From Arhodomonas sp051195215 (lineage in GTDB: Bacteria > Pseudomonadota > Gammaproteobacteria > Nitrococcales > Nitrococcaceae), in contig NZ_JBNAZM010000005.1 of the NCBI RefSeq assembly GCF_051195215.1, positions 1 to 64,000 on the forward strand: a DNA stretch of 64,000 bases. The letters run 5' to 3'. The position numbers and the translations under genes were made by a program. Each line of letters opens with the position of its first letter. Position 1 is the stretch's first letter. Shown here one piece after another: positions 62,891 to 64,000 of the stretch. Below the pieces are notes generated by a model that was not told the origin of the DNA, made no database searches, and was given only the letters and a program-made list of their open reading frames with translations.

Positions 62891-64000
62891 ATGCGAGCCA
62901 GCCGATTCCCCCTGTTCACCTCCAAGGAGACGCCGGCCGACGCCGAGATCGTCAGCCACCAGCTGATGCTGCGCGCCGGGCTCATCAACCGGCTGGGCGC
63001 CGGGCTATACACGTGGCAGCCGCTGGGCCTGCGGGTGCTGCGCCGTGTCGAGCGCGTCGTGCGTGAGGAAATGAACGCCATCGGAGGCATGGAGCTGCTG
63101 ATGCCGGCGGTGCAACCCGCCGAGCTGTGGCAGGAGTCCGGGCGCTGGGATCTCTACGGGCCGCTTCTGCTGCGGATCAAGGACCGTCACGAGCGCGACT
63201 TCTGCTTCGGCCCCACCCACGAGGAGGTCATCACCGACTTCCTCCGACGCGAGCTGCGCAGCTACCGCCAGCTGCCGCTGACGTACTACCAGATCCAGAC
63301 CAAGTTCCGCGACGAGACGCGGCCTCGCTTCGGGGTCATGCGCGCGCGCGAGTTCCTGATGAAGGACGCCTACTCCTTCCACATGGATGCCGCCTCTCTC
63401 GGCGAAACCTACCAGGACATGCGCGGTGCCTACACACGCATCTTCGAGCGCCTGGGCCTCGAGTTCCGCGCCGTGAAGGCGGACTCGGGATCCATCGGGG
63501 GTAGCGTCTCCGAGGAATTCCACGTCCTCGCCGACTCCGGCGAGGACGAGATCGCCGCCTGCGACTGCTGCGACTATGCGGCCAACACCGAGCTCGCCGA
63601 GAGCCGGCCGGCGGCACCAGCCGACGAGCCCCCGGCGACCGCCGCCGAGCACGAGACACCGGGCATCTCCACGGTGGCAGAGCAGGCCCGGCTGCTCGGC
63701 ATCGAGTCGCAGCGGGTCGTCAAGAGCGTCGTGGTGATGGCCGACGATCAGCCCGCCGTGCTGTTCGTCGCCGGCGACGACGAGCTCAATCTGGTCAAGG
63801 CCGCGCGCGCCCTGGGCGTCGAAGAGGTACGCCTCGCCGAGCCCGAGGAGGCCCTCGAGGCCACCGGCGTGCCGCGCGGATTCATCGGTCCGGCGGGCCT
63901 GCGCGACGGGCTGCGCACGCTGGTGGATCAGCGCGCGGCAGGAATCCGCAATTTCTCCTCGGGGGCCAACCGGGCCGACTGGCACTGGGTCAATCTCAAC
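62891..64000 (+). CDS. proS: prolyl-tRNA synthetase (5' part, cut by window end)
   Basis: The first 370 codons of a bacterial-type ProRS, open to the end of the window. Class II motif 1 (LINRLGAGLYTWQPLG) and motif 2 (RPRFGVMRAREFLMKDAYSF) are clear, and the INS editing domain begins near residue 225 (AACDCCDYAAN, then VVKSVVVMAD). Full-length relatives are about 570 residues, so roughly 200 are missing. Confidence 0.97.
   Translation, partial: MRASRFPLFTSKETPADAEIVSHQLMLRAGLINRLGAGLYTWQPLGLRVLRRVERVVREEMNAIGGMELLMPAVQPAELWQESGRWDLYGPLLLRIKDRHERDFCFGPTHEEVITDFLRRELRSYRQLPLTYYQIQTKFRDETRPRFGVMRAREFLMKDAYSFHMDAASLGETYQDMRGAYTRIFERLGLEFRAVKADSGSIGGSVSEEFHVLADSGEDEIAACDCCDYAANTELAESRPAAPADEPPATAAEHETPGISTVAEQARLLGIESQRVVKSVVVMADDQPAVLFVAGDDELNLVKAARALGVEEVRLAEPEEALEATGVPRGFIGPAGLRDGLRTLVDQRAAGIRNFSSGANRADWHWVNLN

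Noticed and set aside
1..64000. CRISPR array, integron or prophage
   Set aside because: No regularly spaced direct repeats, integrase, phage structural gene or attachment duplication was seen.

Overview
The window is high-GC chromosomal DNA from a gammaproteobacterium. Gene orders (hfq-hflX-hflK-hflC-DUF2065-hisZ-purA, rpsF-priB-rpsR-rplI-dnaB-alr-radA, divergent lptFG / pepA-holC-valS) and the presence of HisZ, PriB and HolC suggest a Chromatiales/Ectothiorhodospiraceae-like lineage. The exact taxon is inference.

1-7.2 kb is an accessory, partly decayed region. It holds a SAM methyltransferase, a short-chain dehydrogenase with a small membrane protein, and a DASS (SLC13) transporter stopped by one amber codon at a conserved Trp. 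It also holds a second, mostly deleted copy of that transporter, an orphan fragment of a DUF2384 antitoxin, an AraC/VOC pair and copies of a structured repeat. 7.2-8.2 kb carries an L,D-transpeptidase and small membrane proteins.

8.5-18 kb is an alcohol-oxidation island. A Rieske protein and a PQQ alcohol dehydrogenase with the lanthanide-type second Asp are followed by a MxaJ/XoxJ-like periplasmic protein, an ABC-2 transporter and a second periplasmic binding-like protein. A convergent ABC permease, a structured repeat, a broken AcoR-type sigma-54 activator remnant and an outer-membrane porin complete it. GG-N10-GC (sigma-54) promoters lie upstream of both the Rieske/PQQ-ADH operon and the porin.

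18-64 kb is housekeeping DNA, mostly on the minus strand: radA, alr, dnaB (with a 501-residue intein in its P-loop), rplI, rpsR, priB, rpsF, rlmB, rnr, tRNA-Leu, purA, hisZ, hflC, hflK, hflX, hfq, miaA, mutL, an AmiC-type amidase, tsaE and nnr. Then come queG (+), panD/panC/panB/folK/pcnB, tRNA-Glu, an RDD protein, lptG/lptF, pepA/holC/valS (+), a MFS/rimI/uracil-DNA glycosylase/pssA block, ilvC/ilvN without an adjacent large subunit, a DUF4124 protein and the start of proS.

The most unusual element is a dispersed ~270-bp repeat with two near-complete copies in opposite orientation and one truncated copy. Each copy has ~35-bp terminal inverted repeats and a 21-22-bp internal inverted repeat. 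Arms match within a copy but differ between copies, while a ~55-nt loop and a ~44-nt core are conserved, a pattern that looks like selection for folding.
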